Positions 46,201 through 58,815 of a stretch of 64,000 nt of DNA are shown here, in pieces. The notes beneath the pieces were generated by a model that was not told where the DNA came from, ran no database searches, and saw nothing but the letters and a program-made list of their open reading frames with translations. Numbering within the stretch: the first letter of the stretch is position 1; each line of letters starts with the position of its first letter. A program made the translations under genes and the position numbers. Source of the stretch: Leptasterias polaris (lineage: Eukaryota > Echinodermata > Asteroidea > Forcipulatida > Asteriidae); the NCBI GenBank assembly GCA_037783415.1, contig JAZGTN010000022.1:3286001-3350000 (forward strand). Reading direction: 5' to 3'.

Positions 46201-49200
46201 TGACCTGCATTCCAAGTCTCAGGACCCAGGTAAGGCTGACCAGGAAAGTGGTTTGAAGTGCGGTAATTTTCTGGAACTTCCAAATGCTTTTTTTTTCTCT
46301 TGACCACGACAGTATTCCAAGCAGAGATATTTCTCTGGAGATTTGCCGTTGGCGTGAACTTTGTAATCAGTTAACTTTCAGATCGAAACTATTACGGCGA
46401 CATTCAATGCTGTACTTTGTTTTTTCACTCACGTAAGGATAGTGGCCGAGAGACAAATGAATTGAAATCCCAGTCGCGTGTTTTATCGGGTCATCAGGGC
46501 TTTGCCTCTTGGCTATATCGGGGGCCAACTCGACACACTGAGAAACAATTAATAAAGATTCACGCCGTCTATCTCGACACCCAATCTCGATTAATTTCTT
46601 GTTCATTTTCTGTTGGTGAAGTCTTAACGCGCGACTCCTCTCAATTTATTAGACGAAATCGCCAATACACAATTCCTGACCACTATCGCTATTGGAATCT
46701 CGGTATAGTACATTTCTGAAGATTGGACGATTTCTCTGACCGTTGTTATGGTTTTTTTACAGTGAGTTTTCGATAAAAACATTTATGCTATAATCAACGA
46801 AATTTTTACATCATATACCCTCCACAGAGGGTCCTGTTTGGTTGCAACACCCCTATTGTACGTTGTCAGGACACGCTGACAAGCTTTTAGGTTTTAAGAG
46901 GGTTTGTTTTGCAATTGTTTAACTTTTGTTTTAAGTGTGTTGTTAACATGTCCCAAGCATTATGTTAGTTTAAGCTTATTTGTTTACTAATTTAAATAAG
47001 TTTTATATTTTGGTTTCATCTACCAATAACGAATGACATACCAATTGTTTTACATAAAGGATGCTGGCAGAGTTTTGCAGATAAACTGTGGATTTTCAAA
47101 ACATAATTTCCTTGCAAGAGACAAGACCCATGCAAAAGTTTAACGACAAAATTTGTGATTAAAATATTGAAGAAGAATAGAAGATCCAGAAAAATGAACG
47201 GAACACAAAGCAAGGGAGCCATCAGCGATCCACAATCAACCACTTTTGACAAGAGCCACTAATGTTAAACCCACCGACAGAAATACGACTGAATAAGTTA
47301 ATGGCTCTACATTAATGCACACACTAATTATTTGATGGGGTGGGAGTGCGCAAGAAGCTGTTTGAAAGAGAGCGTGCGATCCGAAGGTGAGTTACAAAGA
47401 AGCAAACCCAACCCCCGCCGAAACCCCGCCACATACTGTTCAAGACGACAGCTAAATCCAATCAATTTTCATTTCACATTGATTTGAAAAGAACATGAAT
47501 TGAACCAAATTAATTAGAATCAATTTAAAACCACAATATTAATGAACAGATCGTTATTTCCATGTGGATGACTTAGACGTGGTTACACTCCAGCTCAATT
47601 TGCATACTGTTTTATTACAAGTAAATAAATCAATCATCTGGAGCCTCTGAACTTTTTTAGCCTGGATCGTTCCAAAAGATTTTTTTTTTTTTTTTTTTTA
47701 TTAGTATTTTTTTCATTTTTGTTATGTCTTTTTTTTTGCGGGGGGGGGGGGGGGGCAGGATATTTGCTACAGCTTCTCCTTGTTTGTGGAATTTGTTAAA
47801 ACATGCACATACACACATCTAGTTCACCAAGTACTTCTAAATCTCGACTCTAAACGCATCTGATCTCTGTATATGGGCTTCTTCACTCATTGCATAATTG
47901 CATTTTCCTTGCAATTTCGTATGTATGTATTTGTAAGTTTTTTGTGTAGGTGGACGTGTGCGCATGCGTTGAGCACAAAATGATTACGAAAATGTAATAC
48001 GAAGAATTCTTGTTTGCCTTTGTATGAAGGTAAGCATGCATACAATGTGCATATCGTTTATTTACTCTACCGCAAAATAAAAAGCACTACGACATAACAC
48101 CCGACTTGCTTATGATTATTATTTAGTATATGCATATCAATGTTGTATTACCCGGGGTCCGTCGATGTAAAGGATATGTTTAACAGAAATCATCCAAAAT
48201 AAAGTGGCCCCCTTTCCGCTTTCGGCCAGTAGCGTTAGGAAAAATTCATTGAACCATTGTAGTATGTTTATTTTTTTCTCAAAAGGTTATAATTCTACGT
48301 TTTGAATAAGAAAACAGAGCGGAAATACCTTTTCAATTTTGTATCGAGAGCTCAGAACTATAAGTCCCAAAATAAATTGTTCCAGATACTCGGCTTCGAT
48401 TCTCAGCCCGTCCTGCGTTTGTGTTTTGTTTCAAAGCACATCGCAGACCTTATAGTTATACTGCGGCAATTTCCTTTAAAAACAAAAAATATTTTTGGTC
48501 AATGTATTTATAGATCAACTATGGCTATTGAACAGTTTCTCCAGCCATCACGTCATCGTTTATTTCAGTAAAGCACGAAAGAACCGTTCTGTATTCTTTT
48601 AGCGTATCGAGGCTGTTAGTGTTAGCCGTCTTCAATTGCCAAACCACGGCTTGAACAAACACGGCAGACACGGTGCGGGCCTTAAAAGCAATCGCCAATG
48701 GGATCAACTTTGAAACCCCAATTCAATTTTCCGGAAAAATGGGTGAAACTTGAGCTAACGCCTGTTTGAATGAATATATGTGAAGCGTAGACTTGACGGC
48801 GACTTGATTTTAGGAGTGATGTTAACCGACAAAAATATGAAGAAGAAACAAGAAGAAGAAGATTGTAATGTTAATCAATTTATTATACATAAATGACCTA
48901 TACAAAAAATATAGTTATTTGTAGTCAGTCAATCACAGTCCCAAGTTGAAAAAAGTCATTTCATTGGGCTTTTATTGCCAATCTACGCAACCTCAAATGT
49001 CTATCAAATAATGTAATTTAAAACCCTGATTTCAATGTCTGTCTGCTTAACTTTCCCCCCAGTTTTCCAATTTCGTGGACTTTACGTTGAGGCACGGTGT
49101 AAAATTCAGTCCGTAGTTTCAATTGTCACACTGCAGGGCTTTACACAGTATAGTCAGGAAATAGGGCTATCACTCAGCCAATTCCAAGGCCAATATTTAT

Positions 49201-52089
49201 CAGACGCACTATATACTATAGGCATGTTTTTCAAACGTGCTCCTGTACAGGTTTTTTTAAAATCAAACTGTATAAAATCTTCGTCACATCACCATAGCAA
49301 TCATACATTGCGATATGGCCGGAAAGAGGATTAAACGTAATTTTTCCACCAAGCCTCGACTTGGTCGAATCAGAAACAAAACAAAATGGCTGCCTCATGT
49401 CTTATTCAAGATATTTGCCTTATGGCAAATGTTTAAAAGAAACAAACGCAATCGGCGATTACGAGTGCGTGTAGGCCTACATTATACAAATACAGCAAAA
49501 TGAATTTTTAAAGACACTTATTGTTCTTTTGACAAACATGGAAGACATCATAGATAACTTCAATTTTCCTATTTCCGGAGCTTTCTTCCTCAATTTGTTT
49601 GCATTAACGCACGTAGGAAAGCGGAACAAAATGTACTTAAAATCACAGTCCGTGTACGTTTTCAGTCTAGTATCGTGCACACGACTCTGAGTACGGATTA
49701 TTGTTCAGTCGAGTATCGTGTATGGACTTTTGAGTATTGAGTATATTGCTATAACTGAGTACGGGTAAACACCTTTCTATTGCAACGTCACAGTCCGAGT
49801 TTTTGCCAACTGAGGTTAGAAAACTATATTTAAAGCCATAGCTGCAAATCAAAAACAGATAGCCATAGTTTGTAGCAAATGTTACACAAATATTCAAAAA
49901 TAGTGTTGAGTTTGTTTGAAACAAATCAACCAATCATGGAAGGTATTTCAGTTCATGAATCTTTACAGAAAATGTTGAATTTGGTCACAAATTTGTTTAA
50001 CACGATTGAAAGTTTTGCTAACAACTGACAAGAGTGTACGACAACAATATAACAAAGGAAAATATACAAATTTAAATAAAAATGTTCAGAGCATCTTACA
50101 GCCACTCTTTAAACTGTTCTTGCATAAGTCATAAAAGAAAACTAGCACAATACAATTCATATTTGAACTTCTGGTAATCAGTGCAGCCAGTTTGTGTGAA
50201 GTGGGCGTGGCTTACAGTGAAACATTATTTCACACCTACGAACAGGATAGCATGCATTAATACTTAAATAATCGTGAATCAAATAAATGGTGAAATTATC
50301 ATTTATTGGCAATCAACGCCAACTAGTCTAAGATTTGTACATCTGCTCTTCCCCGATTGCCTCTGGAGAAGGCATTCTCCCTCTGGCGTCCTTGGTGAGG
50401 AAATAAACCGACTCAACGCCCCAAGCTTCGCAGACAGGAAAACCCTAAAACGAAATCAGCTCAATATTAACGGGGCACAACTCCCCTGGCAAAACAAACC
50501 ATTTTCCCGTTGTATTAATTTAAACGTAACTGCTGATGAATTAATTTTCCTTCCGCAGGCTGTGCGAAATTTTTTAAACTTTAGGCTTGGAATGAAATTT
50601 CCTCTGCAAAGACGAATGATTCAAAGCTATAATTTAACATGATTGGGAAAATGTGCATTATATATTTTTTTCACCAGAAAACTTTCTTTCGTTCCCGTGT
50701 AAGAGATTTTGTTCATCAACTTTATGTCTCGTTCTGTTTTGGCATATGTAAATTATTTCATTTATTGGGCTTAGCCTAGTATACAAGTGCAAACAAACAA
50801 TCGCAACATCGCCAAAAGGAAAGAGTTGAGCGAGCCCGACAGATTGCCTAAAAGAAACATTTTTTGTGTGTTTAGGAGCCTCTCCTCTCTACCTGGCGGA
50901 CACGAACATACCTAGATAAAATATATGAAAGGTATATACACAAACCCGCTCAAAACATTTTCTCATTCGTCCTGTTTCTCGAAACATGACCACAACAAAC
51001 TTTGATCGTATTCTGCACAAAATACCAAAACCACTCATTCCATTTGTATGAAATGGGAACCGGCAAGTACAACTGAAGAATTCATTTTGGTCCTACTCAT
51101 AAATAAAAGAAGACACACACACAGAGAAAACAAAACCCAAACACTTTCATTAATACTATTGACTTATCTTTTTTTATTTTACTTTGAAGTCCCTGTGTGT
51201 TTTCAGTTTTATATCTTTCGCTTAAAAGGTTTTTGTTTTTACTGTGTCAGTTGAAGGGTTTCGTCGACTCGGAATGAACCCTCTTGGCGCTCCTTTTTTG
51301 GTACTCAACTTTTCAATGAACACTCATGCGGACGGCACATGAATTTCTTAGTGCAACTTTTACAGAATTTATAACGTACTATTTTCCTCTCTGGTACTAT
51401 TGGCGCGAATGCCAATGGGTTGTGTTTGTCTGTTTTAGGTGCTGTTGGTGTTTTCGTGTAAGTGCTACACGCTATTTCTTCTGATGGTGTTGATGGTGGT
51501 TTGGTGTATTCACAGTCAAGCTGCTGCTGGGGTGTTTGTTTATTTGTTTGTTTGTTTGTTTATTTGTTTGTTTGTTTTGTGGCTGTTGGCGATATAAGTT
51601 TGGGGGGGGGAGAGGGGTCGTTTGTTTGTTAAAGTTGCTGCGGTATAGATGTTGTTGCTGTTGTAGTATAGTGATGTTAGTCTTGAGGCTGTGTTGCTGC
51701 TGTTTTAGCTTGTCTCTGGTAACGAACCCACCGATTTAGATCTTCATCATGATGGTTTGTTTACTTTTTTATTTTCTTCAATCCAAATAATTTTAAACCA
51801 AACCAAGGCTGAAAGAAAAACAAATTCTGTTCTGTTTTGTATGTGCAATGAATATCAAACATTCGTTGTCATTGGATACAGGAAACGTGACCAGGATGGT
51901 CTCAGCATGATAAAGTTAAGTTGCTTTTTTGAGTTGCTGCTGCTGATGGGCAGATATCGTTTATTGTGATGTTTGACTTGTTGATATTGGATAGAGGTTG
52001 TGTTGCTGCTGCAGCCGATCTTGTTACTGACGTGAGTGGTGTCGTTTATACTCCCGCAGCTGCAGCTGTTGTTGCTGTTATTATGGTTT
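43206..52089. other. Long non-coding stretch
   Basis: No gene is supported. Open frames at 44730-45068, 46014-46256, 49315-49503 and 50274-50642 lack family motifs, and the last begins with GTG and not ATG. A consensus-like splice donor CAG/GTAAGG occurs at 46226-46233 without a convincing exon. T and G runs lie at 47680-47700 and 47740-47755, and T/G-rich (TTTG)n lies at 51534-51576. A dispersed repeat at 49770-49910 is listed separately. Confidence 0.45.
49770..49910 (+). repeat. Dispersed repeat shared with 62515-62640
   Basis: ATTGCAACGTCACAGTCCGA, GTTTTTGCCAACTGAGGTTA, AAAGCCATAGCTGCAAATC and TACACAAATATT occur in the same order and orientation at 62515-62640 with moderate divergence. 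Confidence 0.75.
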
Positions 52090-52181
52090 GTCTTGATCTT
52101 TAATAATAAGAGTTAAATCTTATAATATAGCGTAAAACATAACTGGAAGAAATCTCGATGCGCTTTTTAAAGCTGAAAAAA
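52090..52181 (-). mobile_element. 3' UTR/tail of the minus-strand LINE
   Basis: After the stop the minus strand continues AAAGCGCATCGAGATTTC to GCTATATTATAAGATTTAAC and an AT-rich TATTATTAAAG end, in keeping with a LINE tail. Confidence 0.5.
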
Positions 52182-52313
52182 TTACAAAGAACGAGAGAAT
52201 GCAAGTTGAAATAGGTGGGATTTGAGGTTGGCTTTGAAATTGTCCAGGGTAGCAGCTGTTCTAAGTGAAGGTTGTAGGGCATTCCACACTTGGGTGAGGT
52301 GTTTGAAAAAGCC
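52182..52313 (-). pseudogene. LINE reverse transcriptase C-terminal remnant
   Basis: The minus strand encodes 43 residues in one frame: a V-W-N-A-L-Q-P-S-L-R stretch, then N-F-K-A-N-L-K-S-H-L-F and L-A-F-S-R-S-L before TAA. The W-N-x-L-P-x-x-L-R / F-K-x-x-L-K-x-H-L-F pair is the signature of the extreme C-terminus of many non-LTR reverse transcriptases. Sequence before this frame shifts to other frames, so the copy is truncated and broken. Confidence 0.65.
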
Positions 52314-52330
52314 TTGGAGCCATAAGATTT

Positions 52331-54104
52331 AGTCCTTGGTGTGGTGGTGGTGAGGAAGTTTTGTGAAGACATCTTTTGATGTTAATGCTAATGTTGTTGT
52401 TGATGATGCTTGTCCTTTCAACTTATTGTTTGCCGAAGCTGTTGTACGCTGTTTGTTATTTGAAGATCTACAACCTCTGAAGCTTAAATCCACACCTTGC
52501 CCTTCGATAAAATGGCACTTTTTGATCAATTGGAATTACAGACTTTTGTTGTTACACAAAATACCCAACGGAAATTAGAGCGCGTGATGCTGATTGGCTA
52601 GTAAGGCATTATTTTAAAGGGAAATATATCCGGGGCAAGTTTTAAATTTAAAACAATCCATTTTTCGAGAAAACCTTCAAAAGAAACAAAATCCTGTCTA
52701 ATCGAAAAACATTCTCACCGTTTACTTGACAAAACAACTTGAAAATGTTAAATATTTGGAGTGGTTTTGCGATTACTGAAACGATTATTTAAATTTCCTG
52801 ACTGGACAATATTATAAATTGATAGAGGGAATGGTTCAGGCATTGGATGGAATGACCGCGGGTTACATTGGATTGTTCCCAAGGGTGATTGGCACCAATG
52901 TCAAGTTGTTCACAAATGGACATTTCAGATGAAAAATAGGCAATTTATGCGACCGATAATTACCAACCGCTCACTAAATTTAACCTTGTGTTTCCGGCAA
53001 TCCAACACGTCACGGTTTAGGCAACGCACATGAAAAATACTGTTTGGCGAAGATCGCCCCGGCGTTTGTTTGCATTATTAATGGTTACATTAACAACAAA
53101 AAGTTAATTCCGTTGCGCTGATTACTGGCTCAAGAGGGGTAGGGTCATCAATCTTGGGCAGCACGGAACACTATTGACATGAGTGCACCGTAGGGACACA
53201 TTCCCATCCACAGTCGGCCTTTCATCTCCCAAGAAAAAGAAAGAAGCAAACCATATAATGATCAAATTACTGATTTATCACCCTTTTTTATTGTTTTCCT
53301 TTTACTTCGTGGCCAGGAAGTCTGCTTGGCTCGCAGACGATCAGATTATCGCGCTTGCCTTGAACCTTAACGACACAAGGAAAACACTTTATTTAAAAGA
53401 GAAACAAAACAAAAAAACGTTCATCAAGTTACTCTTGTTTCATAGTGTTCTATTTTGAAAGAGAATTAATGTGTATGAAACACCTGTACACTGCTAAAAG
53501 AAAAGTACATAGTTCTGGATTAGTCGATTGGATTTATTTACCAATACATATCTAGTTTTCAATACACGCATCATACAACCAACCTTCGATAATTCATCAT
53601 CTCTCGTCATCTCATCAGGGGCTCCAAGGTCAAATTCAGTTTTGTGATGCAATCATTTTTCAACAGATAGAGTCGTGAAAGTCGGGAAAAAATAAAAATC
53701 TCTAAATAGTCATTTTATCTGAAATGCTGCCTTAACGAAATTTGAAACGTGACATCCGAACACAAATGGGTCTAGTCTGTACAATCCAAAGAGGAATTTT
53801 TTTGTTACAGTCAAAAGGTCAAATCCATTGCTCTTTTGATTAAATATCATCACAATTCAGGAATGAACTAATTCTCTTTTCACAACAACGTACAGACCAT
53901 ATATTTGAAATGTGACGTCATTGACATTTTTAGGATTTTGACAAAAATTGCACTTGACGGGTATTTATCACCATGGTATTTTATGTTGTTCCATACGTGA
54001 GGTTATAGAGACTTCTAAATTGTACACCCATTTACATAAGGACTCTACCTATTTGAAAATGAGTGGATCACAAAACGACATTTGACCTTGGGGCCACTCT
54101 TTAA
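52331..54104. other. No recognised feature
   Basis: AT-rich non-coding sequence. The open frames at 52363 and 53183 carry no motif. Confidence 0.4.
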
Positions 54105-54733
54105 ATGTGCTGCATACGTTTGGTAATTGGAGCCTACTGATTGTGTTAATCCTATATAAATGTAGGTACATATAATAAAACTATACCTGTGGAAATTTCA
54201 CTTCAAAAAGTGGTCGCGTTTTTGAGATATCACCGAAAAACCGGAGCGAATATTTCCACGCAGGAAGAATATTCCCCATAGGAATACACAGTCGGAGAAG
54301 CGTTTCTGACAGAAACGCTTCTCAGATTCAAATTTTCATTTCATTTCATTTCATTTATTAATTTCACAGGTAAAAATGCAAAGTACAAAAAAATTAGAAC
54401 GATAAAGAAAACATATACATACACATAGGAGAGAAAAAAGAAAAGAAAAAAAAGTAGCACCCCTGGTGGATTTTAAGAAAAGTAAACTAAATTACTATCA
54501 AGTTAATCTCCTGATGCCACAATTTAAGAAACAGACAATATAAAGGACATGTCATTATGGACATTAATAAAACATTGGGGAATAAAAAGTGATATATTTT
54601 TCCAAGACCGTAGTACTTCGAAGTTAAAAGTTTCTCAAAATTCATTATACTACGCAAAGCTGCTGTACTTCTTACCAAGTAAGTTTTTATTGCCATTAAT
54701 TTTCAGAGTCATTACCAAACGTGTACTGTACCT
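54105..54733 (-). mobile_element. M1-family MITE, reverse orientation, split by a LINE tail
   Basis: M1 ends lie between TTAA at 54101-54104 and 54734-54737. The central hairpin GAGAAGCGTTTCTG/CAGAAACGCTTCTC is intact (54296-54326). The element is interrupted at AAATTTT just after the hairpin, and M1 sequence resumes with GGGGAATAAAAAGTGATAT at about 54577. Confidence 0.85.
54337..54576 (-). mobile_element. LINE 3' end nested in M1, tail (TGAAA)n
   Basis: Reverse-complemented, about 240 bp ends in AATTAATAAATGAAATGAAATG, a tailed 3' end. The upstream part is T-rich UTR-like sequence with CACCAGGGGTGCTAC. Comparison with the intact M1 at 1134 defines both junctions to within a few bases. Confidence 0.7.
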
Positions 54734-54737
54734 TTAA

Positions 54738-56515
54738 AGACGGTTCAAGTTTTGACGGGAATATTGAACACGTCAACGTCCGACAACAAAAATAAACCAA
54801 TGTTTTCTGATATTTGGCAGTATTTCAGATGGAAATGCTTCTCCGGATAATCGATACTGGTATCAACAATTATGAACTTTCAGTTTGAAATTAATCAGTT
54901 ATTTTCCGCAAATAACCATTCCTTATATTTTGCCGTAACGCTGTCTTCTTAGAAAAAAAGAAGGGAATGTAAATAATCAAGAGAAATTCACAAATCAAGG
55001 TAATAAAAAACAGCATAAAAAACAAACCCCGGGTTACCGGTTTTTAAATCAAATACGAATTAATGAACTGTAAAATTGGAACATCTCGATAATATAGATT
55101 CGAGTACCGGTACAGTAAAACACAGACACATTTTGCACTTCACAGCAAAGACTTGATTGTATTTAGAGGTAGTTACATTATGTTTCGTATAATTATGAGA
55201 GTTGCATAATAAATGACTTTGTGTTTTAGAGAATAAATGTGTGAGCACAGAGCCTTAAAGACTCCTGGGTACAATCATAATCGGTCGAGTATAAAAATGA
55301 ATTAATAATTAATTTGTTAAATTGCTAGGGTGAGTCATTTTATGCTGAATTTAACATGAGTTAGCTAGATATTGTCTGCGGGGAGTAGCCCCTGATTATG
55401 TCGATATAAATGGTCAACAGTGAATGCATTGACGTTCCACACCTGACCCCCCTACCTACTACTTTTGTGACCGCCTGGGGTCTTAGTCAGCTGGGTGGTG
55501 GTGTGTATTTTAGAGGTAATTTGGTTATCTTGTAATAAACTTTGATTAACTGACTGTTAATTATTTGGCAATCCAATCTGCGGTGGATCTTTTAAAAGCC
55601 TGAAGTGAACCATCTATCTATCATCTTGGCAAAAGTTCAGGCAAACTAATGACCCAATTCAATTCTGGATGATAAACAAAGCCGATTTTCGTGAAGGGGG
55701 GGGGGGGGTGGTTGAGGGTGAATTCCGGTAAGGGATGCTCTTAGATTAAAGTTAAGCACTTAGATTTGGGGTGGGGTGGGATGGGGTGGGGTGGTGGAAT
55801 GGTTCAGGTTTTGCACTTGGATTTACAATCAAGAGTTTTGTTTTGTGCACACGTCTACGGGAATGCTTCCCAACTTTGAAAAAGACCCTTCTCTTTTGAT
55901 CTTAGCAATTCAGTCGGTTCTATCTCGATATGAACTCTCAGCACTGAACCAGATTCGACTGCGCACGCGCGCTATCACTTTGAAAGACGATGATAGATCG
56001 GCGAGGTTATCGTTTGGATTTATTTCAACCTCAATGGAAACTCAAAGACGTATTTCATGATACGCGTGATGGTGTTACTTTTAATTGTATCAAATTGCCG
56101 GGGTTGAGAGATGTGATAAAACAGGATGCACCGGAAGGGTATCGACTTGACGACGGACGAAAATAGAGGCCTGACCGCTGATCTAGAAATGTCCTGCCGG
56201 GAGTATCGAGATTCAAGACCATGTGCGGAGAAACCACGAGATTTTTCCGAAAGATTGTTTTCCCAAAGAGAGAAAAAGAGAGTTACATCATATTTTTGTT
56301 TTTCACTTTCACTGAAGATCTCAGTCAGGTCAAATCGTAACATTCTCATGCAGATTTCCGATATTACTCAAGAACTTTCATGATTACACGAAAGTATAAT
56401 GAGTCACAAAAAAAGGAAATTCTTAATAATAATAAAAAATATCAAATAATAAAACCACAAGGGAAACTGACTGGGTAAATGTTTAAATGATTTTGGGTTG
56501 AACAAAGAAAAATTG
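54738..56515. other. Non-coding stretch
   Basis: No gene is supported. A G run lies near 55697-55707, and (GGGGT)n near 55768-55798. Two overlapping open frames at 56020-56383 on opposite strands have no motif. Confidence 0.45.
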
Positions 56516-56571
56516 ACTAGAGCGGGATTTGAACCAACGACCTCCGGTTTAACGTGCCGGCGCTCTACCAA
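56516..56571 (-). mobile_element. tRNA-like SINE fragment
   Basis: The minus strand reads TGGTAGAGCGCCGGCACGTT and AACCGGAGGTCGTTGG, then TTCAAATCCCGCTCT. A D-arm-like TGGTAGAGC, a CCGG anticodon-type stem and a B-box GGTTCAAATCC (56525-56535) are present. The acceptor 5' end is missing and the anticodon loop is irregular, so it is not a functional tRNA gene. Confidence 0.6.
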
Positions 56572-56908
56572 TAATAATTAAAAAAACACATCCAAAAAAT
56601 ATTTTGCTGGAGGTAATAAGCTGTAACTTCAAATAAAAAAACTTTGATTTAAAGTCAGAAAAATGTATAATTTATTTTGTAACCCTCAATAAGAGGACAT
56701 CATAAAGATTATAGAACCAGTCATTAGGAATTCTCATTATTATTGGCCAATGAAGGACAACACCTGTTTAAAAAAAAAAGCACTGTTTTGTTTTGTGGGT
56801 ATGATTTCTTAGTTTGCAAGAACAAAATGGTCAACCCATTATTGCATTCCCCGGTGTACCTTAATTAAATTTGGGTGATATTTAGCAGAAAGTAATATGT
56901 ACCGTTAA

Positions 56909-57259
56909 AGGGTGTGTACAACATTGGTAAGAATGAAAATATAAATGTTCACAGATTTGCACATAACTTACATGGTATAAAGATGGTCATGGTGGAAAAC
57001 TTCACTTGAAATAATTTTGCTGGAAATGCCATAGTTTTTAGGAAATGAGTAAATTAATAGACTTTATCCTGCAGGAGAAATTCCGATGTTTGAAAAGAAG
57101 TTAAAACACATAAGTTTTTTCCCCCACTGTTTTCTCATGACTCCGTAGACCGATTGAGCTTAAACTTTCACAGGTTTGTTATTTCATGTACATGTATATG
57201 TTAGGTCACATCAAGTTTGGATACAGGTCTTTGGCAATTACCAATGTTGTACACACCCT
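56909..57259 (+). mobile_element. M3-family MITE, best-preserved copy
   Basis: 351 bp between TTAA 56905-56908 and 57260-57263. Inverted ends are AGGGTGTGTACAACATTGGT and its near-complement. Internal M3 blocks are all present, including GGTATAAAGATGGTCATGGT, GCAGGAGAAATTCCGATGTT and ACTTTCACAGGTTTGTTATT. Confidence 0.9.
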
Positions 57260-57263
57260 TTAA

Positions 57264-58401
57264 GGATGTGCAGCTCATATAGAGATATCTTTGGAAATCA
57301 TGTAGCTTGTACGAGGATTTCTGGATGCGAAAATATTTCTTTAAAACAAAAACTTTTTTAAAGAACAAAATGACAAGTCAGACGGAATAATTTCTCAGGA
57401 TTGTGGAAACATATCCTAAGGTTTGTGGTATCCAAAAACTACCAGGAGACTAATGTTTGTAGTAACACCGTGTATTTATCTATCTGATTGGTTGTGACGT
57501 TTAAAGAACTGTACGTTTCGATCAGTGTGTTCGGATAGTCTTCAGTAGTTAAAAAAACAACACAAAAACTTACACTGCATTGCTGCACTTTAAATACTGA
57601 ATCATTAGAGCCTTGTGTTGCTCCTAACAGTCTAACAGTTATCCTATTAGGACAATTACCACTTGCAACTGCTTGTTATAATTGATGCGTAGACTTTGAG
57701 TTGTTATAAGTTAAAGCTTGCTGAATCTTCCATAATAATCCCCCACTGTTGTTGGATATCTCATTATTGGGCCTTTTAGTGTGTGCCCTAAAGCTCTCCA
57801 TTCAATCATCGAGCCCACATGGTACAGTGTTAGTCCCACAGACTCCACGACGCACGGGTTTAGACAAGGCGTCATTTCACATCTCAAACATGTCAGTTTA
57901 ATGGATAGCATTTTACAAGACGGTGCCAGTACGTCATCTAAAGCAGCAACATTCTCAAAATATTACAAACAATTAAAGTTCCCCCTTCTGAGACACAATA
58001 GTATGTCAAAACAAAACAACAGTCTCTTCCTCCTAGAAATGCACCGTGACATTTTTGGACGATCGAAGTAAATGCGTCTCAAAAGGAATGAAAATTGAAT
58101 GTTAGACACTTAACTATCTTGTAAAATCAAACTAACCTTCGTTCTGACTCCCAAAGTTAATTTAGTTGTTACTCGAAAATAGGACAATTCGTTTTTTGTA
58201 TAGGTAGAGCAAGTTTTAAAACTGATTTTAAAATCAAATTTGGTAAAATGTTACATCATTCCACTACAAACCACGCCAAATTCACTGGTTTCAAAGGTTA
58301 TCAGACATCCATAGGAAATGTCATGTAATTTGGCCGGTTTCTGTTTTTCTTGAGGTATGAACACACGATAAATGCAGCCTTGACTTTAATGGACTTTAAT
58401 G
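57264..58401. other. No recognised feature
   Basis: No gene supported. Open frames at 57711-58071 on both strands lack motifs. Confidence 0.4.
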
Positions 58402-58815
58402 GAGAAGGTTGGTGCTACATTAAGGCCCGGACTACAAGGCTGGTGCTACATTTAGGCCCGGACTACATTTAAGTACAACGTTGGTGCTACATTAAGGCCC
58501 GAACTACATTAAGGTACACGGCTGGTGCTAAATTTAGGTCCGGACTACATTAAGGTACACAGCTGGTGCTAAATTTAGTTCCGGACTACATTAAGGTACA
58601 AGGCTTGTGCTACATTTATGCCCGGACTACATTTAAGTACAACGTTGGTGCTACATTAAGGCCCGGACTACATTTAAGTACAACGTTGGTGCTACATTAA
58701 GGCCCGGACTACATTTAAGTACAACGTTGGTGCTACATTAAGGCCCGGACTACATTAAGGTACACGGCTGGTGCTACATTTAGGTCAATACTTCTTTAGG
58801 AACAAGGCTGGTGTA
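58402..58815 (+). repeat. 41-bp minisatellite, about 10 units
   Basis: TGGTGCTACATTAAGGCCCG-type units recur every 41 bp: starts at 58441, 58482, 58523, 58564, 58605, 58646, 58687, 58728 and 58769. A first unit at 58410 is 10 bp short. Units 58646-58768 are nearly identical, showing local homogenisation, while the outer units diverge. Confidence 0.95.

Noticed and set aside
46014..46256. Possible exon ending at the strong donor CAG/GTAAGG (46226-46233)
   Set aside because: No matching acceptor, neighbouring exon or protein family was found. One donor match is expected by chance in this length.
50274..50642. 122-residue open frame
   Set aside because: It begins at GTG, its only early methionine option is missing, and no motif is recognised. 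It lies in AT-rich sequence.
56516..56571. tRNA gene on the minus strand
   Set aside because: The acceptor 5' half is missing and the anticodon loop does not form properly, so it was called a SINE fragment.
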